The position numbers were made by a program, and so were the translations under genes. 64,000 bases of DNA. Source: Hyaloraphidium curvatum. Taxonomy: Eukaryota; Monoblepharomycota; Hyaloraphidiomycetes; Hyaloraphidiales; Hyaloraphidiaceae. This document shows positions 17,805-28,882 of this stretch, piece by piece (within the stretch, counting starts at the first letter, position 1; every line of letters begins with the position of its first letter). The notes under the pieces were generated by a model that saw only the letters and a list, made by a program, of their open reading frames with translations, did no database searches and was not told the origin of the DNA. The stretch lies in contig JAIVFI010000011.1 in NCBI GenBank assembly GCA_025558095.1, forward strand, positions 496,001-560,000, given 5' to 3'.

Positions 17805-19460
17805 ATGGACCCCGTTCAAGAAGCCGCCCCTCAGCAGGAGGTTCAGCAGCCTCAGGAAGCTAACGATTTGCAGAACAACCCGCAGGCCCAGGCGATTATC
17901 CAAGCTGCGCAGGCCGCGATCCAGCAAGTCGGCGCCGCCGCCAACGACGTCGCCCAACTCGCCGCCCAGCAAGCCGCCCAGCAAGCCGTCGCCGATCAGC
18001 TTGCCGCTCAGCTCGTGGCGCAACAGACCGCTCAGCAGTTGCCAGCTGCCCAAGTTCAACAGCAAGCCGCCGCCGAGCAGCTTGCAGCGCAGCAGCTCCA
18101 GCAGCTCGCCGCACAGCAGCAGGGTCAGCGGAGCGAGCAAGCCCCGGCTGTCAACGCTGCCGCCGCTGGTCTCCAGCCGCAGCAGTTCGTCGACGCCGTA
18201 CGGGCCATCGTTGGCGCTCAGCCGCCGAACGATGGAAGCACCGGCCTCCCCCAGGCGGATCGCCAGGGCGGAGCCGCCAAGCTCCCGGCTCAGCTGCTGC
18301 CTGCTTCTGTTCAGCCCTTCGATCCCGCTACGCAGGACCCGGAAGACTTCTTCCGCGACCTCACTACGGTTCTCACGGCGTTCGGCTCCATCAACAACCT
18401 CGTCAAGGTCTTCCCGGTCTTCCTTGGGCCTCTGCCGCGCGCAATGTGGCACAACATCACGCCGCAGAACCGCCCTCCGGACTATCCCGCGACGGCCACC
18501 TATCCTCCGGTGACCCAGAACGATGTGCTTGCCTGGCTACGCTACCACTTCGAGCCCCGCGACGCATCGATGCATTATCGCCGGCACTACAACACGATTC
18601 AGATGACCAACGATGAGACCCTCGACGCCTTCGTTGCCCGCGTATCCCTGGCCGAGACGCGTTTCCTCTCGCACTGCGGCGATCAGCTTCCTACCAGGGA
18701 AGTGCAAGACAGCGTGTACGGCCAGAACCTGCTCTACGGACTGCGCCCGGAGCTACGCGGGAAGGCGCTGGAGCTCCTCGGGGATCACCTCATCAACCGC
18801 ACTTCCGTCACCAAGGTCATCGAGAAGATGCGCACCGTCATGCAAGCATCGGGCCCTGCGCAGCCGCGCGACATCCGTTTCCTGGGCCAGAACTCGATTT
18901 CGGAGATTCCGGCTCTGGTCGGCCAGCACTCGTCTTCGGGCTCCTCCAAGGCGACCGACAAGGCGACGACGGAAGTGCTGCTGGCTCATACGCAGGCTCT
19001 CACAAAGCTGCTGGAGCCTAAGGGAGAGCGCAGGCCCACCGGTGGACCGCCGGGGGAGTCTGCGTTCCGGCCTCCGCGCCGTTTCGTCCCCTTCCAGTCT
19101 CGTCGGAGCCAGCCGTTGCCGCCTTCGGGGCCGAACAGCGACCTCGTCGAGATCAAGGAGCTCATCACCAAGCTGCTGCCGTCGCCTCGCCATCAGGTTC
19201 AGGCCGCGGAGACCAGGTCGAACCCCCCCGCGAGGCCTCCTCCGATCGATCGGCCCCGCCAGCAGCAGGAGCGCCAGGATCGCCGGCCCTTCACCTCGGA
19301 GTACCGCGACCAGAAGCGCTTCCAGCCTCGCCACTGCCATCTCTGTGGCATGGATGGGCATGCTCAGGACGAGTGCTGGGAGTTGGAGAAGAATGCCAAC
19401 CGCCGCCCACTCAACTGGAAGTCTCGCCTCGGCAACACCCCTTCGATGCCAAAAAACTAG
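17805..19460 (+). CDS. gag: Gag, copy 2
   Basis: The predicted protein is identical to copy 1 gag (551 aa). The upstream LTR is the LINE-interrupted type, so normal genomic transcripts from this copy are unlikely. The frameshift heptamer is at 19451-19457. Confidence 0.9.
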   Translation: MDPVQEAAPQQEVQQPQEANDLQNNPQAQAIIQAAQAAIQQVGAAANDVAQLAAQQAAQQAVADQLAAQLVAQQTAQQLPAAQVQQQAAAEQLAAQQLQQLAAQQQGQRSEQAPAVNAAAAGLQPQQFVDAVRAIVGAQPPNDGSTGLPQADRQGGAAKLPAQLLPASVQPFDPATQDPEDFFRDLTTVLTAFGSINNLVKVFPVFLGPLPRAMWHNITPQNRPPDYPATATYPPVTQNDVLAWLRYHFEPRDASMHYRRHYNTIQMTNDETLDAFVARVSLAETRFLSHCGDQLPTREVQDSVYGQNLLYGLRPELRGKALELLGDHLINRTSVTKVIEKMRTVMQASGPAQPRDIRFLGQNSISEIPALVGQHSSSGSSKATDKATTEVLLAHTQALTKLLEPKGERRPTGGPPGESAFRPPRRFVPFQSRRSQPLPPSGPNSDLVEIKELITKLLPSPRHQVQAAETRSNPPARPPPIDRPRQQQERQDRRPFTSEYRDQKRFQPRHCHLCGMDGHAQDECWELEKNANRRPLNWKSRLGNTPSMPKN

Positions 19461-22400
19461 CTTTGCCCTCAGTGCCGCACGGCCATAGGGGGGCAGAGAT
19501 CCAAGCTCTTGAACCACATGTGGAACCTCTTCCTGGAACTTCCCCGCTGCCGGACGGCACGGACCCTTCATCTCCTGGCGGATCGCCGGAGTTGTCGGAT
19601 TCCGCGACCGATGAACCGACGGCGGAGGACCACGTTCATCATTGGCCCTTCGGGGGCACGGAGTACATCCTCTTCCTCGAGGCGGAGGCAGCTCGACAGG
19701 CCGCCGTTCGTCAGCAGCGGGAGGCGCTCATGCCGATCGACGAGACCCTGGCCCCGCCGCCGGCAGCGGATTCGGCGTCGCCCGGCTCGGTCGAGGTCGT
19801 GGGAAACGGTGAACCGGCGGCACAGGATGCGGACGCGGGATCAGCGGATGCACCTATGCACGAGGGCCCGACCGTCCGCGCCGTTCCCGGACCTTTCGAA
19901 AGGCCCCCTCCTCCTTCCGCCTACGCACGACCACCGCTGCCTGGCCCTCGGCCTCGCCCGCGGCCACCTGCTCCGGTCGCCCCTCCGCCGGATCGCTGGA
20001 CGTGGACTTCGCAAGTGCAGTTCCACTATCAGGCGGCACGCGTTTCGGCATGGGTCAACGGCGTGAATACCCCCGCGGCCCTCGTCGACTCCGGTGCCTC
20101 AGTGGTGGCGGTTCGGTCGTCCTTCTTCTGCCGGATCCACCCGTCGCCACCGATCAAACCATGGACACTCGGCACCCTCAGCACGGCCGCGGCCGGCGGA
20201 ACCATGTGGGTCCGCGGAGTTGCTAAGATGGACATCCTGGTCGGGAATCAACACTGCGTCATGGACGTCGCCATCATGGACGGTCTCATGGACGACGTGA
20301 TCCTCGGCACCCCTTGGCTCTCCGCCCTACGCGTTCAGATGGACTGGGAGACGCCGGTCCTCTATTTCAAGGACGATCCGGAGGGGGTCGTCGTGCCAAT
20401 GCACATTGTTGCGCGACCGCTCTTCGGATCACACCTGGTCGCCCCGCTCCATTCAACCACCTCCATCACGGTCTACCCCAACGAGGACGTCTCGATCACC
20501 GCTGAGCTGGCCCCGACGACTCCCTTGGCGACCGTCGTGGAGATGGACTTGACAGGGGTCATCGAGACGCCGAACACTTCGCCGTTCGATCGCCTCTTCA
20601 TCATCCCGTCGGCGACGCCCGACAGAGACGGTCGGCTGCCGATTCTCATCCGCAACTACGGGACGACACCGGTCACGATCGGCCCGGGCACCCACCTCGG
20701 CCGCTTCCGCGTGCGGATTCCTGGATTTCTCGCTCCGGAACCGCCCACGTATCTGGCTCCCGCGCAGATCTCGATGCTGGAGCCCGAGCTGCCCCACACC
20801 GAACCGGCCGAATCCACGCTCACGGTCGAGGAGACCATCGATCTGTTCGCGGTGCCCTCGCCGGGATCGATTGGACCACCTCAGCCTCCCGGCGTGGAGC
20901 CTCCTCCGGTCGAGGCTATCGAGCTCAAGATGGACCAAACGATCCTGAGCGAGGGGGACAAACCTCGTTTCCATAAGCTCTGCGACCGCTACCGGGACGT
21001 GTTTGGTCCTTGGATCGGCAAGCTGCGCAACCATCGCTTCCGGATCGACACGGGCGACCTCAAGCCGATCCACCAGATGCCGTACCGGACCCCGTTCCGG
21101 CTTCGCGGGGAAATGGACAAGATCATCGACGACCTGCTCGTGCAGGGCGTAGTCGTCCCCTCGCGAAGCCCCTGGGCCACGCCCTGCATCATGGTGCCAA
21201 AAGGGCACGGCTCGGGCGAATGGCGCCTGGTGATCGATTACCGGAAGCTCAACGCCGCCACCAAGCGCGACGTCTACCCGATGAAGAACCCAAGCGACAC
21301 TCTCGCTCTCCTCAGCGCGGCCAAGGTGTGGAGCGTTTGCGACATCCGCTCCGGCTTTTGGCACGTGGAGGTGGCCGACGAGGACAAGGAAAAGACGGCC
21401 TTCACGACGCACCGCGGTCTCTACCAGTGGGAGCGGATGGCCATGGGCTTTACCAACGCTCCTGCAACCTTTGCTCGGATCATGGACGAGCTCCTCGCCG
21501 GCCTCCAGTGGTACTGCTTGGTGGTCTTCATCGACGACATCATTATCTTCTCGCAGACGGTCGACGAGCACCTCGTGCACCTGGAGCTCCTCTTTGACCG
21601 ACTGCGCGAGGCCGGGATGACTCTGAAGCTGGCCAAATGCAAGTTCTTCCGCCGCGAGGTCAAATACCTCGGGCATTACGTCACCGCCGACGGCCTCAAG
21701 GTCGACCCCGAGAAGACCCGCGCGGTGGACCAGTTCCCCCGCCCAACGACCAAGAAGGAGCTCCAATCGTTTCTCGGCCTCTCCAACTACTATCGCCCCT
21801 TCATTGCCGGCTACGCCAACATTGCCAGCCCGCTCACCCGCCTGACGCAGGACGGCGTCTCGGTCTCTCGGGCCTGGGACGACGCATGCGAGGCCGCCTT
21901 CCGTATGCTAAAGGAACGGCTTACGTCGGCGCCCGTGCTCCGTCGCCCCGACTTTTCCAAGCGCTTCGTCTTGTTCACGGATGCCAGCGATATCGGCCTC
22001 GGCGCGGTGCTCAGCCAGCGGGACTCCGATGGCAAGGAGTACGTCATCGCCTACGCCAGCCGCGCTCTGCAGCCGAACGAGCGCAAGTGGGACACTCGGG
22101 AGCGCGAAGCCCTGGCCGTTGTTTGGGCATGCGAGCATTTCCGGGCGTATTTGATCGGGGACGAGTTTGAGGTGGTCACCGACCATAGCGCCCTCAAATG
22201 GCTCTTGGAGACCTCCAAGCCGGGCCGCCTACAGCGCTGGATCCTCCGGCTCTCGGACTTCAGGTTCCAGATCATCCATCGCTCGGGCAAAGCGAACTCC
22301 AACGCCGACTTCCTGTCTCGTCAGCTCGTGGCGCCGTCGCCCGACGAGGACGTGCCTATGGGCGACCCCGAGGAAATCTTGGACATCCCTGCCTTTTGGC

Positions 22401-23692
22401 CCCCAAACCCTCCCGACCCCTTGCCTTTTTCTTCTTTTTCTGGGGGGGGACGGGCGCCCGGATTCCTCTCCGGGAGTGATCTCGGTCAGACTTCCCGTTC
22501 TTCGTCAACCCCAGTCACCGAGTCAGACTCGGGACGAGCTACTGCGGGTTCCTCAGTCAATTGTGAATCAATGGAGCGAGTGCTGTCTGGCACGGAGTTC
22601 CCGGCCACGGTTGCCGCAGTGGAGGGAACCCTGTGGAGCGATCCGGGGACCCTGCCCGAGGCTGCGGCACCGGAGACGCAGATCCTCCTGCCGATCCCAA
22701 CGACGAACGCACAGGTCGACCCGGCAGACGTGCCTGAGCGAGACCTGGCGTTCCTTCATCCGGCACTGCTTGAGGTGCTACCCGATGTCGGGGGCATCAG
22801 TGCTATTGACCTTGCCGACGTCAGATCCCGGGATGCCCTGCGCAAAGTGCAAGAAGCCGACGTCGAGACCAGCGCGCTGATCCGCTTCGTACGAGACGGG
22901 GAGCTCCCTCCCAACGTGAATCTGGCCAAATTCTGCAAGAAGTACGGCGAGCAGTACTTCCTCGCTACGGACGGCGTGCTCTGCCGGCGCGATGTACTCG
23001 CGACTGGTACCCGTCGTATCCCGGTCACCCAGCTCGTGATACCGCACGAGCTGAGGGAGGCCTACCTGCAACGTGCGCACGACGATCCCCTGAGCGGGCA
23101 CGTCGGGCGACACCGGGCGTACAGCAATCTGCGGCGCCGCGTATATTGGGTCGGCATGGCGCACGACGTTCGCCGCTGGACGCGAGCCTGCCTTACATGC
23201 ATGACCCGGAAGATGCCTTCGGTATCGAACCAGGGCTTACTGAAATCGGTTCCTCTCACAGGTCCCAACGAGGACATCTACATCGACTACATCGGCGAGA
23301 TCAATCCAGCCTCTTCGGCCAGCGGCAACATCCCGCGCATGGCGGCCAGACGCACCAGTTGCAGGAAGCAGTCGACCACGTCGTCCTCCTGGCGCGGCGC
23401 TGAGCTCCCGTTCGAGGACCACGCCGCTACGCTCTTACCTTGGTGCACAGCAGGACGTCGAAGGTCGGCACCGAACCTCGAACCACGAACTCGGCGGGAC
23501 GACGTTCGGCAGCTCCGCACTCATGACAGGCGCGGAGATCCCCCCAGCTCTTCTGGACCCTACGTCGCGATCCCCCGCGAGCGCTTTCGTCGACGCAATG
23601 GCGTACGGCCCTCGCTCGCGCCCCGTCCCCCGTGGCGGGGACTGGTGACCCGGTGTGCGGGCGAACTCGCGGTCGACTCGACTCGCAGTTGA
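19373..23692 (+). CDS. pol: Pol, copy 2 (1-bp deletion near the 3' end)
   Basis: It matches copy 1 through protease, RT, RNase H and the integrase zinc finger. One A is missing near 23470 (GGCACCG instead of GGCAACCG). The deletion shifts the last ~60 codons and lengthens the frame to 1439 residues. The change falls in the non-homologous tail after the truncated integrase, so it is probably neutral. It is the clearest difference found among the three array units. Confidence 0.85.
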   Translation: MLGVGEECQPPPTQLEVSPRQHPFDAKKLALPSVPHGHRGAEIQALEPHVEPLPGTSPLPDGTDPSSPGGSPELSDSATDEPTAEDHVHHWPFGGTEYILFLEAEAARQAAVRQQREALMPIDETLAPPPAADSASPGSVEVVGNGEPAAQDADAGSADAPMHEGPTVRAVPGPFERPPPPSAYARPPLPGPRPRPRPPAPVAPPPDRWTWTSQVQFHYQAARVSAWVNGVNTPAALVDSGASVVAVRSSFFCRIHPSPPIKPWTLGTLSTAAAGGTMWVRGVAKMDILVGNQHCVMDVAIMDGLMDDVILGTPWLSALRVQMDWETPVLYFKDDPEGVVVPMHIVARPLFGSHLVAPLHSTTSITVYPNEDVSITAELAPTTPLATVVEMDLTGVIETPNTSPFDRLFIIPSATPDRDGRLPILIRNYGTTPVTIGPGTHLGRFRVRIPGFLAPEPPTYLAPAQISMLEPELPHTEPAESTLTVEETIDLFAVPSPGSIGPPQPPGVEPPPVEAIELKMDQTILSEGDKPRFHKLCDRYRDVFGPWIGKLRNHRFRIDTGDLKPIHQMPYRTPFRLRGEMDKIIDDLLVQGVVVPSRSPWATPCIMVPKGHGSGEWRLVIDYRKLNAATKRDVYPMKNPSDTLALLSAAKVWSVCDIRSGFWHVEVADEDKEKTAFTTHRGLYQWERMAMGFTNAPATFARIMDELLAGLQWYCLVVFIDDIIIFSQTVDEHLVHLELLFDRLREAGMTLKLAKCKFFRREVKYLGHYVTADGLKVDPEKTRAVDQFPRPTTKKELQSFLGLSNYYRPFIAGYANIASPLTRLTQDGVSVSRAWDDACEAAFRMLKERLTSAPVLRRPDFSKRFVLFTDASDIGLGAVLSQRDSDGKEYVIAYASRALQPNERKWDTREREALAVVWACEHFRAYLIGDEFEVVTDHSALKWLLETSKPGRLQRWILRLSDFRFQIIHRSGKANSNADFLSRQLVAPSPDEDVPMGDPEEILDIPAFWPPNPPDPLPFSSFSGGGRAPGFLSGSDLGQTSRSSSTPVTESDSGRATAGSSVNCESMERVLSGTEFPATVAAVEGTLWSDPGTLPEAAAPETQILLPIPTTNAQVDPADVPERDLAFLHPALLEVLPDVGGISAIDLADVRSRDALRKVQEADVETSALIRFVRDGELPPNVNLAKFCKKYGEQYFLATDGVLCRRDVLATGTRRIPVTQLVIPHELREAYLQRAHDDPLSGHVGRHRAYSNLRRRVYWVGMAHDVRRWTRACLTCMTRKMPSVSNQGLLKSVPLTGPNEDIYIDYIGEINPASSASGNIPRMAARRTSCRKQSTTSSSWRGAELPFEDHAATLLPWCTAGRRRSAPNLEPRTRRDDVRQLRTHDRRGDPPSSSGPYVAIPRERFRRRNGVRPSLAPRPPWRGLVTRCAGELAVDSTRS

Positions 23693-23824
23693 CTCGCGGT
23701 TGACTCGCGGTTGGCTCGCGGTTGACTCGCAAGTGACTCGCGAGTCACTCGCGAGTCGCTCGCAAGTCACTCGCGAGCGACTTGCGATGCACTCGCGAGT
23801 TGCCTGCGCTTCGCACCATATAAG
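23681..23824 (+). promoter_or_regulatory. Internal ORF3 promoter, copy 2
   Basis: The same eleven-unit 11-bp array and ATATAAG box as copy 1. The pol frame in this copy reads into the start of the array. Confidence 0.7.
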
Positions 23825-23892
23825 CGGCGGACCACAGGAGGCCGCGGCCGCGGACTACGCACCCAACGTCGACCTCGCCGCTACCGTCTCCC

Positions 23893-25158
23893 ATGGCGAC
23901 CCCCACGACTGCCGGCCACAACCTGCGGCCCCGCCGGCCGCATGTGGCCACGGCGCCGCCGCCGGCGACTGCGCCCGTCGCTGCGTTGCCTGGCGTCGTA
24001 CCCCCGGACTATCGGTCGGCGCTTGCCTCCCTCTCGACCCGGCTGGACGACCTCCGGGCCGACCTCGACGTCAGACACTCCCAGACGACGGCCCACTTGC
24101 ACAAGGTCGAGCAGGCCGCCTTCTCCGCGGTCATGCCCATCCGCGCAGCCCTCGACGCACTCCACCCGGTGCTCAACACCCTCGTCAATGTCGGCAACCT
24201 GGAGCAGCACGCTCTTGACCGCGTAACGGCGACGCTCGAGCAGCAAGAGGCCCGCCTGGACGCCCAGATCCGCCAGCAGCGTGACGAGCTCCAGGTGGTC
24301 CTCAGTGGCCGCCACCGCGAACTTGAGTTCGCCGTCACCGCCTTGCGCCGGACCGACGACGCTCGTCTCGGTGCCATCGAGACGCAGCTCGACCGGCTTG
24401 CGTTGGTGCTCGAGGCTCAACGTCAGAACTTCAACGGCATTCTCCTGGTGGACGAAGCTACCATCGAGGAGTTGAGGGAGTTCGGCTCTTCCCTCGCCGG
24501 GCTGGTTGCTCAGACCGGGACCAACCTCGAAACCACCATCGAGACCGTCGTCGAGACCAATCTCGCCCGTCACAACAATGGCCCCATGGCGGAGTTTGCG
24601 GCCGACCTCAAGAGCGTCCTGGCGGCCCATCTGCAGCGATTTGGGTCGGAGCAGCACAAGCAGCTCATGCTTTCAGCTCAAGACCACACCACGCTCCTCA
24701 CGGCCGGCCTGAACGCGCAGCGCGAGCACTTCACCAAGACCGCCGACGAGCAACGGGCCCTCCTGCGTCGCTTCCTCGGCAATCAAGTGGCTCCCCTGGC
24801 GGGGCAAACGACGCCCGCCGTGGTCACCTCCACGCCGGTCGGCCGCGTCAAGGACGAGGACCTCGTCACCTCCGACGATGAGGCTGGGGATATGCAACCT
24901 CCAGCTCCTCGCCCCGAGAGCGTGTCCAGCAGCGACGCCTCCTCCATCGTCTCGCAGGACGACGGCCTCTTGGCCGCCCTGTACGACGACATCCCGGCCG
25001 CTCCCTACAAGTCGACCATGCCCCCGGTCTACACCCCCTCGGCCGCGGACGGCTCAGCCGTGCATGCCGCCTTCGCTCTCGGCTTTACCCGCCGGCTCCG
25101 CGCCCCGCCGCCGAGCGACGACGAGGCGGACGCCGACGTCGACTTTGAGGACGCCTAA
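23893..25158 (+). CDS. ORF3 coiled-coil protein, copy 2
   Basis: 421 aa, identical in sequence to copy 1 ORF3. Confidence 0.75.
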   Translation: MATPTTAGHNLRPRRPHVATAPPPATAPVAALPGVVPPDYRSALASLSTRLDDLRADLDVRHSQTTAHLHKVEQAAFSAVMPIRAALDALHPVLNTLVNVGNLEQHALDRVTATLEQQEARLDAQIRQQRDELQVVLSGRHRELEFAVTALRRTDDARLGAIETQLDRLALVLEAQRQNFNGILLVDEATIEELREFGSSLAGLVAQTGTNLETTIETVVETNLARHNNGPMAEFAADLKSVLAAHLQRFGSEQHKQLMLSAQDHTTLLTAGLNAQREHFTKTADEQRALLRRFLGNQVAPLAGQTTPAVVTSTPVGRVKDEDLVTSDDEAGDMQPPAPRPESVSSSDASSIVSQDDGLLAALYDDIPAAPYKSTMPPVYTPSAADGSAVHAAFALGFTRRLRAPPPSDDEADADVDFEDA

Positions 25159-25300
25159 GCCACCCTTCGGCCCTACACTCTCCAACATCTGTTGTCTCCA
25201 CCTCGGCCTTCAACATCTTCTACTGCAAGCATGACGTCACTCCGCGGAGGATCTTCGATTTCGTGGCGCCGAGGGCGGCGCCTTCTTTTGGGTGGGGGCG

Positions 25301-25776
25301 TGCGAAGGTACAGGACGTCTGACATTCGGACAAGGGTATTTTCATTTTCGGTTCGGAGGCGTGGAGGCGTCGGTCCTCGCGATCGACTCGTGATCGACTC
25401 GCGATCGACTCGCGAGTGACTCGCGAGTCACTCGCGAGCGACTCGCGAGCGACTCGCAAGTGACTCGGCACAGCCACCCTCCTGGGATATATAAAGAGCG
25501 GGACATGTAACAGTACAATCTTGATCGCCAGTTGACTCTACGTGCTCTCCGTGTCGTTCGACCACCGTGCGGAACCCCGCCCGGCCGGATCCTCGTTCTG
25601 AGAGCCCTTGGGACGCACCCCGGGAGACATCCCGTAACCTCTTTCCCCCGGCTACAGTCAAGTATCTTCAGCGCTGTTCGCTTATTCATATTCAGGGCCT
25701 ATCCGACCCGAAGAGCCGAGCGGGATTCGCGCGCCGGGTTAGAGCTTCAGGCCCGGTTCCGACCCGGACCGTCGCA
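25301..25776 (+). repeat. Simple LTR, copy 2 (3' end)
   Basis: A 476-bp type A LTR that terminates the copy 2 internal region. It is followed by ATCC and the second copy of the host-gene segment. Confidence 0.9.
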
Positions 25777-26894
25777 ATCCGACGCAAGAGAGTTGACTCC
25801 GTGCACTTCATCCTCAGACACAGCATCAGGGTTAGAACCTCCGGAAAGGGAGATCACAGCAAGGGCAGACGTGGTCAGCAGCTGGAGAGCTGGCAATCCT
25901 TCTGCCGCCAAAGTTAAGGTAGCCAGAGCTGTTCGTACAAGCCCATAGAAGCCATGCCCATTACTCTCTGAGATACTTCCCGTACCTTGATGTCGTGCTG
26001 GTTGCCCATATTCCCTGCGCCTGCGCTTTGGTGGGGCACCGGCATCGTCTCCACCATCAGGTTCTGGCTCCGATGGGGCCTCCATTGATCCGGCTGATCC
26101 CAATCCCAAATTGCTTTTGGGGCTTACCGTGCACTTCAAAACCAATCGTGTTGGGGCAGCAAACACAAAATCGAAGGATCCAACAGGCATGATGCCCAAA
26201 TGAGACACTTGGAAAAAGCACATATTTCCAAACGGTTTGCAGGGGTCCGGTGAGACATCAAGAAGAGCAGTGGCCCTTGGTGTGCAATGTAGTTGCACCG
26301 TATAGTCCCCTTCCACGAGTTCACGAAGATCTAGCTGCCCAGGTACAGGTGCAAAGCATTGCAACGCTTTCAGTTGCAAGCGCACTGCGCTATCATTGGA
26401 AAACTTAAGGCAAACCAGCTCCGTCTCCGTTTGCTCGTAATCATGAAGTACGGACAAAGAATCAATGCCGAAACCAGGACAGGCACTGATGTCCAGAACT
26501 GGACCACTCCAGAGTTTATAGGTCAGAGAAGGCTCCTTTGCCCCTTGACCAGACATTGATGTGGCCGATGATGCTAAGCTGGAATCAGTCCTTGGACGAG
26601 ACATTGATCCGTGCGATGTTGCTATGCTGGATTCAGTCGGCGCAGTTTTCACAGGAATAGTGCAAGACGTTCTGTGCAGTTCCTCCCGTAGAGTCTCGCG
26701 TCGTTCTTCATCCTTTCAGTCACTAACAAAGCATGTCAGAATGAACACGTGTTCAGAACACGCGAAACGGGGTCGATTACCCAAGATGGAGCTGTAGTGT
26801 CGGTCTGGAAATCAGCATTCTCAAGCTCCACCACGAAGTTGTCTTCAGAGTTTCCGGGGGCCGAGTCAGTGCCCGCGCTCGGCGTCCTGCTCAT
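25777..26894 (-). pseudogene. 5' half of interrupted host gene, copy 2
   Basis: Duplicate of 14699-15816, with the same start codon, intron and frame. No adjacent 3' half exists; a transcript would read into the LTR, giving a truncated protein of ~350 residues with a short LTR-encoded tail. Confidence 0.6.
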
Positions 26895-27054
26895 CGAGGG
26901 AACGAGAAGAGGGTTTTCGGCCGAAGGAGAGCTGCCGGCGGAAACCGATTGGCATGAAACGGGGAAGATGTCACTCTCCTCTTGCGTCGTTCACCCGCAC
27001 CTTCCTCCCCGCTCAGAACGACCAAGAGGTCCCTCTCCATCGTCATCCGACATG

Positions 27055-28715
27055 TGCGAAGGTACAGGACGTCTGACATTCGGACAAGGGTATTTTCATT
27101 TTCGGTTCGGAGGCGTGGAGGCGTCGGTCCTCGCGATCGATTCGTGATCGACTCGTGATCGACTCGCGATCGACTCGCGATCGACTCGCGATCGACTCGC
27201 GATCGACTCGCGATCGACTCGCAAGTGACTCGGCACAGCCACCCTCCTGGGATATATAAAGAGCGGGACATGTAACAGTACAATCTTGATCGCCAGTTGA
27301 CTCTACGTGCTCTCCGTGTCGTTCGACCACCGTGCGGAACCCCGCCCGGCCGGATCCTCGTTCTGAGAGCCCTTGGGACGCACCCCGCCTTTGAGCGTGT
27401 CGAGGATGACACGGCCGCAGCGTACGCCGAGGCTGCGCGTGCTGGGCAACCGGTGGGCGCCGCGCCCGCCCGCCGTACGCTCCCTGCGGACGCCAGTTTC
27501 TTCGCCCAGCCGGTTTGGCACGGCCTGCAGAGCGACCTTACGCGTCTCGAGGACCAGCGCCGCCTCGCGGCTCTGATTGCCTTGCAACCCACCACTTCCG
27601 CTGGTCTGGAGCGCCGCAAGCGGCTCGTCCAGGCGCAGGACGGCCTGTCGGCTTTCCTGACTGCCTCTCCCGCGCTGCTTGCCAACCACATTCGCAACAA
27701 CTTTTTCCGCTTACTTGTACGCTTCCGGCTTTGCCTCCCGCTCCTGCACGAGGCCGACTACCCTGGTCTTTCCTTGCCCTGCCGGCGGGGCTGCAAGCGA
27801 TCGGCCATGTCGCTGACGGGGGAGCACGCGTTCTCGGGCTGCTATGGCCGGGATCTCTTCAGTCCTGGTCACGACGACATTTGCGCGGCCATCCGCGCGG
27901 CGCTTCGCTCCATCCCGCTCCTCCGCGTGCACCCCATGCCGCCAAACCTCCTTGCGCATGGCTACGAGACTGTCACCCCGCCCACGCCTGCGGATGCTGG
28001 CCGCCTTGGCGACGTTCTCATCACGCACCGCGAAACCCGGAAACGGTGGTTGCTCGAGATCAAGACCCTCACCTCTATGGCCCATTTGCACACGGGCCTG
28101 GTCTTCTCGGTCCCGGGCCACGCAGTCGAACGGCGGGTCGAGGCCGCCAGGAAGGACTACTCCCGTTTCGTCTTCAACGCCAACTTCTACCCTCTGATCG
28201 TGCTTGCTTTTGATTCGTACAGCGCTGTCTCTGCCACTTTCTCGCGCTTCTCCTCGGAGATGGGGCGCATCCAGTATCCCGGGATCGTCGGCCGCGATGG
28301 GCAGCCCGTGGACCTCGATGGCCTTTACTCTCGTTTTGTGCGGCGCTTCCGCGAACGGATCGCGGTGGCCTGGGCTCTTGGCGTCGCGGCCCAACTCCAA
28401 CACTGGCTTCAGCTGTGCACCGAAGCCGCCGCTGTCAACGCTCCGGCCCCCGCGCCGGTCGCATTTGGTTTGAATGTAGATGAGGAGCTGATTCTTGGGG
28501 CGTAGGGGGATTTCTAAGTGTACGGTGGGATTGCTAGCTCCTCATTACATGACGCACCCCGGGAGACATCCCGTAACCTCTTTCCCCCGGCTACAGTCAA
28601 GTATCTTCAGCGCTGTTCGCTTATTCATATTCAGGGCCTATCCGACCCGAAGAGCCGAGCGGGATTCGCGCGCCGGGTTAGAGCTTCAGGCCCAGTTCCG
28701 ACCCGGACCGTCGCA
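27055..28715 (+). repeat. LTR interrupted by LINE fragment, copy 2
   Basis: Same structure as 15977-17637, including both 11-bp target duplications. It shares with that copy a CCCAG variant near 28692, where the last LTR copy (near 39771) has CCCGG. Confidence 0.85.
27388..28550 (+). mobile_element. LINE fragment, copy 2
   Basis: Duplicate of 16310-17472 carried by tandem amplification, not an independent insertion: it has the same boundaries and target duplication. The LTR-LINE fusion frame is at 27297-28505. Confidence 0.8.
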
Positions 28716-28882
28716 CTGGTCCGACCTCCGTGATCCTGCTCTCGGGTCTTCGACACCTCGTTCGACTTCAGTTTCGACTTCGATAATCCAAAAACAACTT
28801 CGCCTGGCACCGGCGCTTGTCGACTGCCACTCTTTTCTGTCAACCGTATTCCGTCAACCAAGTTCATTCCCCTTCGCCAAAC

